64,000 nt of DNA from Candidatus Methanoperedens nitratireducens (GCF_000685155.1 NZ_JMIY01000007.1:72745-136744); one strand, 5' to 3'. Counted from the first letter of the stretch, positions 1 through 9,259 are shown. Made by a program: numbers and translations. Notes: a model not told the origin generated them from the letters alone.

Positions 1-117
1 TAGTCCATTTTCTAAATACTGATTCGGGAGGGAGTTGTATTAAAATGTGCGGAAAATGGGTTTATGTATACTTTATGGTTTACAATCCGCAAGTACAATC
101 AGTACTTGAGGCTTCTA

Positions 118-135
118 CCGAAACTTTTATACATA
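118..135 (+). promoter_or_regulatory. Probable archaeal promoter (BRE/TATA) for the protease-inhibitor pair
   Basis: The stretch reads as a purine-rich BRE (CGAAAC) directly followed by a TATA box (TTTTATAC). Transcription would start about 25 nt downstream, near 155-160, leaving a leader of about 140 nt before the protease start at 297. The rest of 1-296 shows no convincing gene; the visible ATGs run into stops within a few codons. Inference from sequence pattern only. Confidence 0.4.
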
Positions 136-296
136 ATAAAAGATGATGAAAGAGTAACGTGTATATCCATTAATGATGGTGGTGGATAAGCTTTGAACTG
201 GTGGAAAATCTATGGCTTAAAAAAGGCTATTGTAGCACAGATACAAACATGCCACTGCATTACTTGGAGCTTCGTTTCTGAAAAAGGAGGATAAAT

Positions 297-1412
297 ATGT
301 GCAGGAATATATTAAGAAATGTACGTTCTTCTAAAGAAGAAAGAGCAGCAGGAAGAAAGCAGGAACAAATGACTGACAGGATACCTATTCAGTGCATAAT
401 CCCCCCGCATATGCTGAAGGAGCTTGCACAGAAAGGTAGCCCAAAACAGCGAGATCTGGCCTTAAAAACATTAATGGTATCCGAGAGAATACGTGGACGG
501 CGCGAGGCATTTGCAGAAGTCTATGTTGCACCGGCAGTGGGTGTTAAGTGTATCAAGGTCTACGATGCAAAACACGGACAGGGACTTCCAGGAGATGAAG
601 TGCAGGAACCCGGGAACAGTAATGACCAGGCAGTAAAAGAGGCTTATGATGGTGCGAATGCTACCTACGACATGTACCTTGATGTGTTTGAGCGCAACTC
701 TATTGATGATAGGGGTATGTGCATACTCTCCTCGGTTCATTTTGGTGAGAATTACGACAACGCTTTCTGGGATGGACGGCAGATGGTCTATGGCGATGGT
801 GATGGAGAACTCTTTAATCGATTCACCATATCAATGGATATTATAGGACATGAATTGACGCACGGCGTTACAGAGTACGAAGCAGGACTTGTTTATTATA
901 ATCAACCAGGTGCGCTGAATGAGCATATGTCTGATGTCTTTGGTTCTCTTGTGAAGCAGCGCATACTCAACCAGACTGCAGATGAGGCAGACTGGCTGAT
1001 CGGTGAAGGGATTTTCACATCAAAAGTGAACGGCAAAGCCCTCAGATCGATGAAAGAGCCAGGAACTGCCTATAATGATCCTGTGCTGGGCAAGGATCCG
1101 CAGCCAGGGCATATGAAAGATTACGTGCGCTTGTCTCCCTGGGAAGATAATGGAGGAGTGCATATAAACTCAGGCATCCCGAACCGTGCATTCTGCATTA
1201 CAGCAATGGAAATCGGTGGGTATGCATGGGAGAAGGCTGGTAGAATCTGGTATATCGCATTAAGAGACAGGCTCAGATATAACTCCAGTTTCCAGGATGC
1301 TGCGAATAAGACATACCAGATAGCCGGAGCAATGTTCGGTGAAGGAAGCAAGGAGCATGAAGCTGTGAAAAAAGGATGGGCAGATGTAGGAATCACAATT
1401 AAGAAGAAATAA
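297..1412 (+). CDS. Cytoplasmic thermolysin-family (M4) metalloprotease, protealysin-like
   Basis: Zinc endopeptidase of MEROPS family M4. The zinc-binding HELTH lies at residues 185-189, the third zinc ligand in the NEHMSD motif is Glu209, and the transition-state histidine is in GGVHINSG at His289. There is no signal peptide. The N-terminus (about residues 28-60) carries the short propeptide with a PPHML motif seen in protealysin-like enzymes, rather than the long FTP/PepSY propeptide of secreted thermolysins, so an intracellular or leaderless-exported protease is likely. At 371 aa it is close to protealysin size. A strong ribosome site (GGAGG at 286-290) supports the start at 297; ATG 369 is an alternative. 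The next gene encodes its probable inhibitor, so the pair is likely co-transcribed. M4 enzymes of this type are mainly bacterial, so acquisition by transfer is likely. Confidence 0.93.
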   Translation: MCRNILRNVRSSKEERAAGRKQEQMTDRIPIQCIIPPHMLKELAQKGSPKQRDLALKTLMVSERIRGRREAFAEVYVAPAVGVKCIKVYDAKHGQGLPGDEVQEPGNSNDQAVKEAYDGANATYDMYLDVFERNSIDDRGMCILSSVHFGENYDNAFWDGRQMVYGDGDGELFNRFTISMDIIGHELTHGVTEYEAGLVYYNQPGALNEHMSDVFGSLVKQRILNQTADEADWLIGEGIFTSKVNGKALRSMKEPGTAYNDPVLGKDPQPGHMKDYVRLSPWEDNGGVHINSGIPNRAFCITAMEIGGYAWEKAGRIWYIALRDRLRYNSSFQDAANKTYQIAGAMFGEGSKEHEAVKKGWADVGITIKKK

Positions 1413-1451
1413 CAATATGATTATGATGCATGGAGTACATAGATAATCAAT

Positions 1452-1748
1452 ATGTTGATTCAGTTTGTTCGTACAGGTGGCTTTGCAGGGCTGCGTACGG
1501 CGGTCACACTGGATACGGATACGCTTCCTCCTGAAGAGGCGCGTAAGCTGCTTGAGATGGTAGATGCATCTGGTTTTTTCAACCTGCCAGAGAAGTTCCC
1601 GGTGCCAACACGAGGTGCTGATTACTTTGTGTACAGACTGACAGTTGAAAAAGAAGGAAGAAAGCATACTGTTGAGGTGAGCGATCCAGTCGCTCCTGCA
1701 GCACTGCGACCACTGCTTCAGTCTCTGGTTGCGTATGCAAGGAAGTAA
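1452..1748 (+). CDS. Emfourin-like inhibitor of the neighbouring M4 protease
   Basis: 98-aa protein matching the pattern of emfourin, the proteinaceous inhibitor encoded beside protealysin in Serratia: an N-terminal RTGGFAGL segment, then a Leu-Pro-rich helix (LPPEEARKL), FFNLPEKF, an acidic-aromatic ADYFVYRLTV strand, and a C-terminal LRPLLQSL helix. It follows the protease by 39 nt on the same strand, the bicistronic arrangement known for protealysin/emfourin. It probably binds the active-site cleft of the protease in the cytoplasm and keeps it silent until needed. The family assignment is by recalled pattern plus gene context. Confidence 0.8.
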   Translation: MLIQFVRTGGFAGLRTAVTLDTDTLPPEEARKLLEMVDASGFFNLPEKFPVPTRGADYFVYRLTVEKEGRKHTVEVSDPVAPAALRPLLQSLVAYARK

Positions 1749-1809
1749 GAGACCATATATATAGAAGATCGGGCGCTTTTAAACCAGCCCTCAATATCCC
1801 ATCACGACT

Positions 1810-3138
1810 TCAGACCAGCTTCCTCATCATCGCGCCTGATATCTCAAGCGCCCTTCTTGCAATCTCAACAGCATCCTTCTCCAGAAGCCTGATCATAGGC
1901 TCCTTCCCGATATCGCCTGTATCATAGATCACATCAGGAACCCTGCCAGCTTTTGTAATGGCTTCAGCCACACCCCACTCCATAGTTGAGACACCCTCTG
2001 GCTCAAACTCTCTTGAGAACGATTCCGCTCTTAGCCCGAGCTCCTTGCAGGCAGAAAGCGCCTCCTCTGAATAACGTATATTCATCGCAGCCTTCATCGA
2101 GCTATCAGCCTTCATCGCGGTCAGCACTATCCTTGCCACATGGCTGCTTGCTCCTAACAGGACGCATCCCACTGCACGGGGTGAGCCTTTCAGCCTGATA
2201 ATCCTGCCTGAAACAGCAGCCACGTCCGAAATCGAAGATGCATTCGGTATTCCCATAGCTATATTGCATCCCACCTCCGGGATGAGCTCTGAGAATCCCT
2301 TATTATTCTCAATTAGCTCAACTGCTTCCTCCACACTCTTGATGGCGCGGTATCTCTCGGCCTCTGCCAGCGTGTGTCCGAGCTGGTTCACGGGCGCAGC
2401 TCCTCCACCTATCTGTACGCTTGTAAGTATCGCCTGTTCCACAAACCTCTTGGCGCTTCTGGCAGCCTCTATAAGAGGCGCTCCTTTTGCAAGCTCTGCC
2501 GTGAGCGCGGCTGAGTGCGTGCATCCTGAGCCGTGTGTGCCTCCTTTTACCAGTTCTCCCAGGATGTACGTGAACTCCCCGTTCGCATAGAGCACATCTG
2601 TTCCTTCAAGATGCCCTCCTGTCACTATAACTGCGCCTGCCCCAAGGTCGTGGATCTTCTCAGCAGCTCTCTTGACATCGTTTATATCCTTTATCTTAAA
2701 ACCAGATAATCGCTCAGCCTCTGGTATATTTGGTGTCACCACCGCTGCAAGGGGCAGGAGTTCATCAATCAAAACCCCGACCGCCTCATCCATAAGAAGT
2801 GCTCCGCCAGCCTCTGCTGCCATAACAGGGTCTATAACAAGAGGAAGCCTGTACTCACGTATCAGCCCTGCTGTTGCCCTGACAATATCAGGTGATGAGA
2901 GCATACCTGTCTTGGCATAATCTATCCTGATATCGCTGATCACTGCATTGAACTGCTCCTCAATGAATCCGGCTGGAATATCAAAGGAATTCAGGACACC
3001 CTTTGTATTCTGCGCTGTAACCGATGTTACTACGCATGTGCCGTGAACCCCGAGCGCTGCAAATGTCTTTATGTCCGCGGCTATACCAGCTCCCCCGCCC
3101 GAGTCCACACCTGCTATGGTCAGTACTGTCGGCATCAT
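1810..3138 (-). CDS. thiDN: Bifunctional ThiD-ThiN: hydroxymethylpyrimidine (phosphate) kinase / thiamine-phosphate synthase
   Basis: The N-terminal half (about residues 1-255) is a ribokinase-fold HMP/HMP-P kinase: AGVDSGGGAGIAADIKT near the start, DPVM mid-domain and GTHGSGCTHSAALTA as the anion-hole/ATP motif. The C-terminal half (about 260-440) is the archaeal ThiN domain, which joins HMP-PP to thiazole phosphate and replaces ThiE. The fusion is usual in archaea. An upstream ATG at 3156 exists, but a TATA-like element (ACTATTATAACG, about 3158-3169) lies only a few bases before it, so the ATG pair at 3138/3135, directly before the conserved PTVLTIAG, is the better start and would be nearly leaderless. 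It converges on the inhibitor gene with a 61-nt gap. Confidence 0.93.
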   Translation of the reverse strand: MMPTVLTIAGVDSGGGAGIAADIKTFAALGVHGTCVVTSVTAQNTKGVLNSFDIPAGFIEEQFNAVISDIRIDYAKTGMLSSPDIVRATAGLIREYRLPLVIDPVMAAEAGGALLMDEAVGVLIDELLPLAAVVTPNIPEAERLSGFKIKDINDVKRAAEKIHDLGAGAVIVTGGHLEGTDVLYANGEFTYILGELVKGGTHGSGCTHSAALTAELAKGAPLIEAARSAKRFVEQAILTSVQIGGGAAPVNQLGHTLAEAERYRAIKSVEEAVELIENNKGFSELIPEVGCNIAMGIPNASSISDVAAVSGRIIRLKGSPRAVGCVLLGASSHVARIVLTAMKADSSMKAAMNIRYSEEALSACKELGLRAESFSREFEPEGVSTMEWGVAEAITKAGRVPDVIYDTGDIGKEPMIRLLEKDAVEIARRALEISGAMMRKLV

Positions 3139-3157
3139 ATAAAGAATGGTCTGCATA

Positions 3158-3169
3158 CGTTATAATAGT
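3158..3169 (-). promoter_or_regulatory. TATA-like element for thiDN
   Basis: On the minus strand this reads ACTATTATAACG. Placing the transcription start about 25 nt downstream puts it within a few bases of ATG 3138, consistent with a leaderless archaeal transcript. Pattern only. Confidence 0.3.
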
Positions 3170-3276
3170 TACAGTTAAAGTGAAGAAAGTCTTCCTGTAG
3201 CATCATGAACCCGTTATCTTAGTCGTCAAAAAACAAGATAAGCCCATGAAATAATTTAAAATTACAGAAGTCTTCT

Positions 3277-3894
3277 ATGATAGCTCATATCAAAGCATGG
3301 AACAGTGAATATAAAAGCTGGAGGGGAGGGCATTATTCCCTTGGACTGCTGGATCCCTCCTGTAAAAAAGGGCGTTTACTGGACGCTGGATGTGGGGGTG
3401 GAAGATACACGCTTCCCCTGCGGATGCGCGGGTTTGATGTAGTTGCCCTTGATGTATCACTCAATGCTCTCAGGATGGCAGGTAAAAGAAGTGCAGATCG
3501 TGGACTTGATACTGAGTTTTTAGCAGCCAATATCTATGAGATGCCTTTTCAGGATGCGTCCTTTGATATCATATGGTGCTACGGCGTGCTCCAGCATCTC
3601 ATGTTAAAAGAAAGGGAACTTGCAATCAGGGAATGCCGCAGGATACTTAAGAAAGAAGGACTGCTGTTCATTGAGGTTCTTGGAGAGGATGATATGAGGT
3701 ATGGCGGGATCGAGGTTGAGCATAATACCTTCTCCAGAAAAAGCGGTGTCATTTACCACTATTTCAATAAGAACGAATTGAATGAACTATTGAAAGGTTT
3801 TTCATTCAATACTGCTGAATCCCGCGCAGAGAAGCGGTTTAATGGGGAATACTATATACGGCATATGATCTCTGCTGTTGCAAAAAAACTCTAA
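3277..3894 (+). CDS. Class I SAM-dependent methyltransferase, substrate unknown
   Basis: 205 aa. The Rossmann methyltransferase motif I is [15 protein letters not shown] (about residues 34-48), followed by an acidic post-I strand (VVALDVS), motif [14 protein letters not shown] and motif [19 protein letters not shown]. This is the Methyltransf_11/25 layout of small-molecule methyltransferases. No substrate-specific domain is visible. It overlaps the 3' end of the convergent pdaD by 4 nt. A 7-bp inverted repeat (TTATCTT at 3214-3220, AAGATAA at 3235-3241) lies in the upstream gap. It may serve quinone, lipid or tRNA modification; nothing here decides. Confidence 0.85.
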   Translation: MIAHIKAWNSEYKSWRGGHYSLGLLDPSCKKGRLLDAGCGGGRYTLPLRMRGFDVVALDVSLNALRMAGKRSADRGLDTEFLAANIYEMPFQDASFDIIWCYGVLQHLMLKERELAIRECRRILKKEGLLFIEVLGEDDMRYGGIEVEHNTFSRKSGVIYHYFNKNELNELLKGFSFNTAESRAEKRFNGEYYIRHMISAVAKKL

Positions 3895-4436
3895 TCTAAG
3901 AAGACGGCAGCAGCAAATACTGTCGTCCATAATCCCTCTTCATTGCCCTCTGTAGACTGGCTGATATTGGTTGTTGTGATTATGAGTCCGCTTGCCTGGT
4001 ATATCTGCTTTCTTTCATCCCATGCCTTATTAATATCGAATTCAATACCCAGGGTTGTTGCAAGCATGGTAGCTGCAAGATCTTCTGCGTAATCGCCAGC
4101 TTTTTTAGCTACTTCACCAAAAGAATGGTGCTCTGATAAATACCCGTAGATACCGGGATCTTTAGGTACAGCAACCCCGATTGCAGCAGAGACCAGGCGG
4201 TTTGGCTCGTTGGTTGAATTTCTTGCAAATACACAGAAGGTTATCTGCCCGGGGCTCAGGAGCTTCAGTCCCTCCTCTTTTGGTATCATTTTACAACTGG
4301 GCGGCAGGATACTTGATACAGAGACGAGATTGGACTTCTCTATACCTGCATCTCTTAGCGCAAGCTCAAAGGATGCAAGTCTATCTCTGTGGATACCCAC
4401 CCCTTTTGTTAAGAATACTCTTCTGGGAACAAACAT
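3891..4436 (-). CDS. pdaD: Pyruvoyl-dependent arginine decarboxylase
   Basis: 181 aa, matching the archaeal PvlArgDC family that makes agmatine from arginine for polyamine synthesis (and for agmatidine at the tRNA-Ile2 wobble base). The self-cleavage site is in [11 protein letters not shown]: the chain is expected to break between Ser41 and Ser42, the second serine becoming the pyruvoyl cofactor. Other family features are the N-terminal PRRVFLTKG segment and the [15 protein letters not shown]-terminus. The enzyme is a cytoplasmic trimer of alpha/beta pairs. Full length for the family. Confidence 0.95.
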   Translation of the reverse strand: MFVPRRVFLTKGVGIHRDRLASFELALRDAGIEKSNLVSVSSILPPSCKMIPKEEGLKLLSPGQITFCVFARNSTNEPNRLVSAAIGVAVPKDPGIYGYLSEHHSFGEVAKKAGDYAEDLAATMLATTLGIEFDINKAWDERKQIYQASGLIITTTNISQSTEGNEEGLWTTVFAAAVFLD

Positions 4437-4576
4437 GAACTGCGGCTGACCCCCTATATGAAACTATAATGTCGTGTACACATTTATTTGTTTTTATGCA
4501 CTTGTCTGTTCACTATCAATAAGAATAGTGAAAGAATAGCGAAAGATATATTTACATAACGTATATTATTTTGATC

Positions 4577-5296
4577 ATGAGAAATCTGGTCTTTGTAATC
4601 TTCACAGTACTTGTACTTATATTCTTAGTCCTTCCTTTTACAGAAGGGAAAAACCAGAAGAACTCACTTGATATCACTTCACTCACGATTAATTTTGATA
4701 AGACCGGGGCAATATTCACTGTTAATTACGATCTTAGCAAGCTACCAAGATTGTATATCCTCTTTCTTGGTAGCAGGGGTCTTGAGCCAAAAGTAAAAGC
4801 CGTATTCTCAAACTTCGATTATGAGATAATTAAAATGGATCAGGATAAAGCAGTCCTGAGGGTAGAGAACATTACAAGATATGATAAGGGTTATTATTTG
4901 CATGATTCACGTATTAAATTTGGAGAGGGTATAAGCGTAATAGATATCTATACGCCTGACTCACCATATCCAAAGAGATACTCAAACCCGTATTTGTTTA
5001 ACTGGGATAATGTCCCGGGTAACGAAAGCTTTAGACTTAACATATTCTTGAAAGATGATCTCGGTATCGATTGGGCGGTTAATGCACAGATCCTCAAATC
5101 AGATGATAACAGAACCATCAGTGTTTTTACTGAGGAGAGATACATCGAGATTGCGCTTGATAAAAATAATGGAAAAGCACTCCTTAGAACTAGTGATAGC
5201 GAAACCTACGAGCTGCAGGTTAAAAAGGATAAAGACGGACTTGGTATATACTCACCATATATATACTCTACACCCAATATATACTACCGGTCTTGA
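4577..5296 (+). CDS. Membrane-anchored extracytoplasmic protein of unknown function
   Basis: About 239 aa with one N-terminal hydrophobic segment (residues about 3-22) ending near PFTEG, which can be a signal anchor or signal peptide. The rest is a beta-strand-rich soluble region with no motif I recognise. A TTG at 4571 is in frame, but ATG 4577 lies about 25 nt after a TATA-like stretch (GATATATTT, about 4544-4552), suggesting a leaderless transcript. The 3' end overlaps the convergent zinc-ribbon gene by 13 nt. Confidence 0.6.
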   Translation: MRNLVFVIFTVLVLIFLVLPFTEGKNQKNSLDITSLTINFDKTGAIFTVNYDLSKLPRLYILFLGSRGLEPKVKAVFSNFDYEIIKMDQDKAVLRVENITRYDKGYYLHDSRIKFGEGISVIDIYTPDSPYPKRYSNPYLFNWDNVPGNESFRLNIFLKDDLGIDWAVNAQILKSDDNRTISVFTEERYIEIALDKNNGKALLRTSDSETYELQVKKDKDGLGIYSPYIYSTPNIYYRS

Positions 5297-5742
5297 TGTT
5301 TCTTTTTATGGAAAATAGATGGCAGATGAACGATATACGTGCCATCTTCTTTAAGTGCCATGACGATCTCTTCTCTTTCAAGAAGTGATCCAAGATTCAG
5401 CTCATACGAGCCCGGAGATAGTATCCTCACAGACTCCACCCTATCGCTCTCTGACTTTGTTTCCTCTTTTATCTTTTTTAATTCTGACTGTTCTGGAGTG
5501 TTATTCCCGAGCAGTTCATCAACTTCTTTAATAAACTTAGAAGCAGCGGGTGGAATTGGTTGTGTTGATTGTGTTGATTGTGTTGATTGTGTTGCTATCC
5601 CTGCTTTTTCTACTGAATCTGGTGCGGTTCCCCTGTCCCTGACATAGAGGAACTTATTCCAGCCACATTTCGGGCAGCCATTTAATATTATAGCTGCTCC
5701 ATCCCTGAATATGCTCTCGCATCTGGTACATCTATGTGGCAT
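5284..5742 (-). CDS. oapC: OapC-type zinc-ribbon protein
   Basis: 152 aa. The N-terminus is a zinc ribbon (CTRC at about residues 4-7 and CPKC at 23-26), the rest largely charged and disordered, with a short C-terminal beta region. It is the last gene of the conserved archaeal trio zinc ribbon, DUF2073 protein and Era-like GTPase (OapC/OapB/OapA, origin-associated in haloarchaea). A 9-nt tandem repeat near 5560-5590 encodes a Thr-Gln-Ser run and is probably a variable linker. Cellular role is not established; a link to replication is by association in other archaea, and no cdc6 gene is visible here. Confidence 0.8.
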   Translation of the reverse strand: MPHRCTRCESIFRDGAAIILNGCPKCGWNKFLYVRDRGTAPDSVEKAGIATQSTQSTQSTQPIPPAASKFIKEVDELLGNNTPEQSELKKIKEETKSESDRVESVRILSPGSYELNLGSLLEREEIVMALKEDGTYIVHLPSIFHKKKHQDR

Positions 5743-5745
5743 AAT

Positions 5746-6114
5746 CTATGGTGTTGAGACAAGTGCGCTTATCAGATCCCTGTCCTTTTTTATCGTCTTT
5801 AGCTGTGTGGCCGGACCTATAACCGTAAGCCTGGTCTTGAGTGAGTTTTTCCCGAGCAATTTATTAAGAAAATTATCACTCTGTTTTACAGGATAACTCT
5901 CAATCTCGATCCCCGAGAAATCATCCTGTGCTATCTCTGTCATGGTAAGCTCTATCAGTTTTGTCTGCTCGCTCGGGGTGAGACCTCTCTCAAGCACAAG
6001 GATTCTCCCATTTCTGACACTGTCCAGGATTAATCTCACCTTTTCCATAGAAGTCATACCATCAAGTTTATCTTCAGATATTAAGTCCAATTGAATTCCA
6101 TTCATTTTGATCAC
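5746..6114 (-). CDS. oapB: OapB (DUF2073) protein
   Basis: 122 aa, DUF2073 family. Recognisable elements are the MNGIQLDLISEDKLDGM start, an ILVLERGLTPSEQTKLIE segment and a C-terminal RLTVIGPATQLKTIK stretch. It sits between the Era-like GTPase (4-nt ATGA overlap at 6111-6114) and the zinc-ribbon gene (3-nt gap), so the three are almost surely one operon and probably one complex. A KOW-like RNA-binding role has been suggested for OapB; nothing in this sequence proves it. Confidence 0.85.
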   Translation of the reverse strand: MIKMNGIQLDLISEDKLDGMTSMEKVRLILDSVRNGRILVLERGLTPSEQTKLIELTMTEIAQDDFSGIEIESYPVKQSDNFLNKLLGKNSLKTRLTVIGPATQLKTIKKDRDLISALVSTP

Positions 6115-6746
6115 CCGAAGTGTTCTGCAATTTCTTTATATAGCAGATCTATATTCTGTCCCTCAAGAGCGGATATAGGTACAATAGGATGCTGGGGGAA
6201 AGCGCTGTGTATCCTCGATGGAGATGAGTTTGGAAGATCGACCTTATTGGCAGCTATCAAAAGCGGAAGCTTTCGCGCCTCCATGTTGCCTATGACCGTC
6301 ACATTCACCTGTGTATACGGGTCTTCTGTAGCGTCCATTACGAGCAATACCCCATCAAGTTCATCCAGCCATTTTACAGCCTCAATCACCCCTTCGGTCG
6401 CCTCTTTAGCACGTCTCTTCGATTCCTCCTCTGAGAGGCCAAAAGCCATAAAATCATGAAAATCGATTTTAGTAGCAAGCCCGGGTGTATCTATTATGTC
6501 CAGCACCACCGATGAACCGTTCGACAGGATTGTCACGTCCTCACGCCGCCTTGCCCTGCGGGTCTCATGAGGAATATTTGATACTGAGCCCATGGCATCA
6601 CCGGTCCAGTCCCTCAGGATTCGATTAGCCAGTGTGGTCTTACCTGCATTGGGAGGACCATATATTCCTATTCTTGCTGTTTTTTTCTTGAATAATATCT
6701 TTTTTAACCAGGTAAAATTTATCCCCAGCCGTTTTATTATGCCCAT
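6111..6746 (-). CDS. oapA: OapA: Era-like GTPase
   Basis: 211-aa TRAFAC-class GTPase. G1 is GPPNAGKTT (about residues 29-37), switch I lies near PHETRRARR, G3 is DTPG (about 88-91), G4 is NKVD (about 167-170) and G5 is PISALEG. It is first in the oapA-oapB-oapC operon. It lacks the KH domain of true Era, as is normal for the archaeal family, whose members are tied to replication origins or RNA only by neighbourhood. Confidence 0.88.
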   Translation of the reverse strand: MGIIKRLGINFTWLKKILFKKKTARIGIYGPPNAGKTTLANRILRDWTGDAMGSVSNIPHETRRARRREDVTILSNGSSVVLDIIDTPGLATKIDFHDFMAFGLSEEESKRRAKEATEGVIEAVKWLDELDGVLLVMDATEDPYTQVNVTVIGNMEARKLPLLIAANKVDLPNSSPSRIHSAFPQHPIVPISALEGQNIDLLYKEIAEHFG

Positions 6747-6776
6747 AGTTATGCCTCAATATTTTTAATATTGTTT

Positions 6777-8267
6777 CTATCTTTTTAAGTTTTCTATTTT
6801 GATAGGCTCATTAAACTTTGATGAACCTAAAGATCTCAATTCTTTTTTGACAGGCTCATCAAACTCAGATAGTTTTAGCTGTCTTTTAGCACAACGCTCA
6901 CCCGGAATTTCAACCGGGTAAACCCCGGTCAAACATCCGACGCACAGATCATCATAGGGGATACCGATCGATCTCACCAGTCCTTCAATGCTCAGGTAAC
7001 CCAGTGAATCGGCATTGATCACTGCCTCTACCCCTTTTACAGCTTTATGCGCTGCAACAAGTTCCTCCCTTGTGGCCATATCGATACCCAGATAACATGG
7101 TGAAATAATAGGCGGGCTTGCAACCCTCATGTGTACTTCCTTTGTTCCTGATTTGCGCATCAGGTCTATTATACGCCTTGACGTGGTTCCGCGCACAATG
7201 CTGTCATCCACCAGTACGATACTCTTGCCTTCTATATTGGGTTTTATGGTATTGAGTTTCAGCCGGACTGCAGTCTCTCTCATATCCTGCCCCGGCATGA
7301 TGAAGGTCCTGCCGATGTACCGGTTTTTCATCAGCCCCTCCATATAGTCTATACCTGATTTCTTTGAGAATCCGATTGCATATGTGATTCCTGAATCCGG
7401 TACAGGAGAAACGATATCTGCTTTTACAGGGTGCTCTTCAGAAAGCGTCTGGCCTATGCGCATCCTCACATTGTAGACAAGCTCACCATCTATGATCGAG
7501 TCCGGGCGTGCAAAATATATATATTCAAAAACACAGTGGGCATAGTTCTTTGATTTAACTAACTGGCGACTCTCATACGTTCCATTGCTGAAAATAAGCA
7601 CCTCACCAGGAGCTATATCACGAATAAGCTCTCCATTTAATATATCGATAGCTACGCTTTCAGATGCCACAACAAAACCATTCTCTATCCTGCCAAGGCA
7701 CATGGGCTTGATGCCCAGGGGATCACGAATGACGATAAGCTTATCATCAACCAGAACAACGAGCGAATAGGAACCGATAAGCCTCCTTATCAATTCCTGG
7801 ATAGCATCCTCCAGATCGTAGTGCATCAGCTCCTTTACCAGGAGATGCGCTATGACCTCAGTATCTGATTCAGACAGGAATATCCTTCCCTCTCTCTCAA
7901 GCTCACATCTTAGTTCTTTTGAATTGACAAGGTTGCCGTTATGTGCAATTGCTATTGTCCCGCTCTTAGAACTGACATGAAGCGGCTGGCAGTTTTCTAT
8001 TTTAGATCCGCCTGTAGTCGAATAACGGACATGCCCTATACCTGTATGACCTTTTAATCTCTGGATATCCCGCCTGTTAAAAACATCAGGCACCATGCCC
8101 ATGTCTTTTAAAGTCCAGAGTTGCATACCGTCATGAACGGTTATGCCAGCAGATTCCTGTCCCCGGTGCTGAAGAGCGTAAAGAGCATAATAAAGAGTGA
8201 GCGCAGCCTGCGATTCTTCTTTAAAAGAGACTCCAACCACACCACATTCTTCATGCAACAGGGTCAC
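6777..8267 (-). CDS. purF: Amidophosphoribosyltransferase (first step of purine synthesis)
   Basis: 496 aa; makes phosphoribosylamine from PRPP and glutamine. The chain starts with a 7-residue propeptide, after which Cys8 (CGVVG) becomes the N-terminal nucleophile of the glutaminase domain (about 8-230). The PRPP loop is VLVDDSIVRGTTSR (about 350-363). Four cysteines match the 4Fe-4S ligands of the Bacillus-type enzyme: one in YAHCVFEY, one in SPCYLGID and two in DLCVGCLTG, so it should be oxygen-sensitive. Located downstream of LSm and L37e on the same strand, a common archaeal arrangement. Confidence 0.97.
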   Translation of the reverse strand: MTLLHEECGVVGVSFKEESQAALTLYYALYALQHRGQESAGITVHDGMQLWTLKDMGMVPDVFNRRDIQRLKGHTGIGHVRYSTTGGSKIENCQPLHVSSKSGTIAIAHNGNLVNSKELRCELEREGRIFLSESDTEVIAHLLVKELMHYDLEDAIQELIRRLIGSYSLVVLVDDKLIVIRDPLGIKPMCLGRIENGFVVASESVAIDILNGELIRDIAPGEVLIFSNGTYESRQLVKSKNYAHCVFEYIYFARPDSIIDGELVYNVRMRIGQTLSEEHPVKADIVSPVPDSGITYAIGFSKKSGIDYMEGLMKNRYIGRTFIMPGQDMRETAVRLKLNTIKPNIEGKSIVLVDDSIVRGTTSRRIIDLMRKSGTKEVHMRVASPPIISPCYLGIDMATREELVAAHKAVKGVEAVINADSLGYLSIEGLVRSIGIPYDDLCVGCLTGVYPVEIPGERCAKRQLKLSEFDEPVKKELRSLGSSKFNEPIKIENLKR

Positions 8268-8286
8268 CTTAAGCCTTAAACCTAAT

Positions 8287-8457
8287 TTAATATCCTGACT
8301 TCTCTTGCCACTTATAAGATCTCATGCGTGCGGTCCTGCCGAATCCACACGATGCGCACATCTTTGTATGGTTATTTAATGAAACACTGCCACACCTTCT
8401 GCATTTAACATGCGTCTTATGCTGGCGTTTGCCCATTGAGGGCGTACCTTTTGACAT
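8287..8457 (-). CDS. rpl37e: Large ribosomal subunit protein eL37 (L37e)
   Basis: 56-aa protein (start [11 protein letters not shown]). The zinc finger is formed by CRRC (about residues 19-22) and CASC (about 34-37), followed by the conserved [13 protein letters not shown]. This is the archaeal/eukaryotic ribosomal protein that contacts 23S rRNA. It lies 16 nt after the LSm gene and 19 nt before purF, same strand, so it is part of that operon. Confidence 0.95.
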   Translation of the reverse strand: MSKGTPSMGKRQHKTHVKCRRCGSVSLNNHTKMCASCGFGRTARMRSYKWQEKSGY

Positions 8458-8473
8458 CTATTATCACCTCTTA

Positions 8474-8689
8474 TTATGGGGAGATAAACACGATATTATC
8501 TCCGCGGACTACTACTGTTCCAAGTTTTTTTGTCTCATTCTCTTTTATTTCCTCTGCATTTGCCAGTACGAGATTCATATGCATATCGTATCCCTGTAGC
8601 TCGCCTCTGAATTCTCTGGCACCTTTTAACCGTATTAATACCGATTTATTTAACGCATTGTTTAAAATGTCAAGGGGTCTATTTCCCAT
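8474..8689 (-). CDS. LSm (Sm-like archaeal protein, SmAP) RNA-binding protein
   Basis: 72 aa from ATG 8689, chosen because AAGGAG at 8696-8701 precedes it by 6 nt; the longer frame to 8740 lacks such a site. Sm1 motif is [20 protein letters not shown] followed by [12 protein letters not shown]; Sm2 motif is [13 protein letters not shown] with the RG-D signature. It should form a ring (hexa- or heptamer) binding U-rich RNA. It is the first gene of the LSm-L37e-purF cluster and is transcribed divergently from the PUA-domain gene. Confidence 0.95.
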   Translation of the reverse strand: MGNRPLDILNNALNKSVLIRLKGAREFRGELQGYDMHMNLVLANAEEIKENETKKLGTVVVRGDNIVFISP

Positions 8690-8776
8690 AAAACGCTCCT
8701 TAATAAAGTTTATTAAATCATTGACACAATAATGCACCAAAGTTGTCAGTTGAATATTTAAAACTATTGGTGGACA

Positions 8777-9259
8777 ATGAGAGTAAAATCACGGAATATA
8801 TTGAGAAAAACCGATGAAAAAGCCCTTATCAATGATATTATAGAAGCTTTCGGGGACGCAAGCACTTTTGCAAACAAGAAACTTGAGTATGTTATGACCG
8901 ATAAATGGGATCTCATCCTCGTGAATGGCGAGCCTCTGTTGTTTAAATTTAATGGTAAGATATTTCCCACTGTCAGGGGCGCGCTCAAATTGAATCCTGT
9001 GCAGAGAAGGGTGATGGTAGATCCAGGGGCTGTAAGGTTCATTATAAACGGTGCAGATGTTATGGGCCGAGGAATAGTAGAGGCTGATCCATCTATAAAG
9101 GAAGGTGACCTTGTTATAGTTGTTGAGCAGACACATGGAAAAGCACTGTCCATCGGAAAGGCGCTTGTGCCTGGAAAAGATATGGCGGGAAGGACAGGTA
9201 AAGCAGTTAAGTCCATCCACTATGTCGGAGATGAACTCTGGAAATTTGAACAGAAATAG
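8777..9259 (+). CDS. PUA-domain RNA-binding protein (archaeal MCT-1-like)
   Basis: 160 aa. The N-terminal pre-PUA region (about residues 1-75) is followed by a C-terminal PUA domain (about 78-155) with [21 protein letters not shown] and [21 protein letters not shown]. The layout resembles MCTS1/DENR-type translation factors and archaeal DUF1947 proteins; it may bind tRNA or 16S/23S rRNA. A TATA-like ATTTAAAAC element at about 8755-8764 is so close to the ATG that the transcript is probably leaderless. Confidence 0.9.
   Translation: MRVKSRNILRKTDEKALINDIIEAFGDASTFANKKLEYVMTDKWDLILVNGEPLLFKFNGKIFPTVRGALKLNPVQRRVMVDPGAVRFIINGADVMGRGIVEADPSIKEGDLVIVVEQTHGKALSIGKALVPGKDMAGRTGKAVKSIHYVGDELWKFEQK

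Noticed and set aside
5339-5647. Plus-strand 102-codon frame in the oapC gene
   Set aside because: Antisense shadow of the zinc-ribbon gene, with a low-complexity run caused by the 9-nt repeat.
5284-6746. Replication origin next to the OapABC genes
   Set aside because: No cdc6/orc gene, AT-rich unwinding region or ORB-like repeats are visible here.
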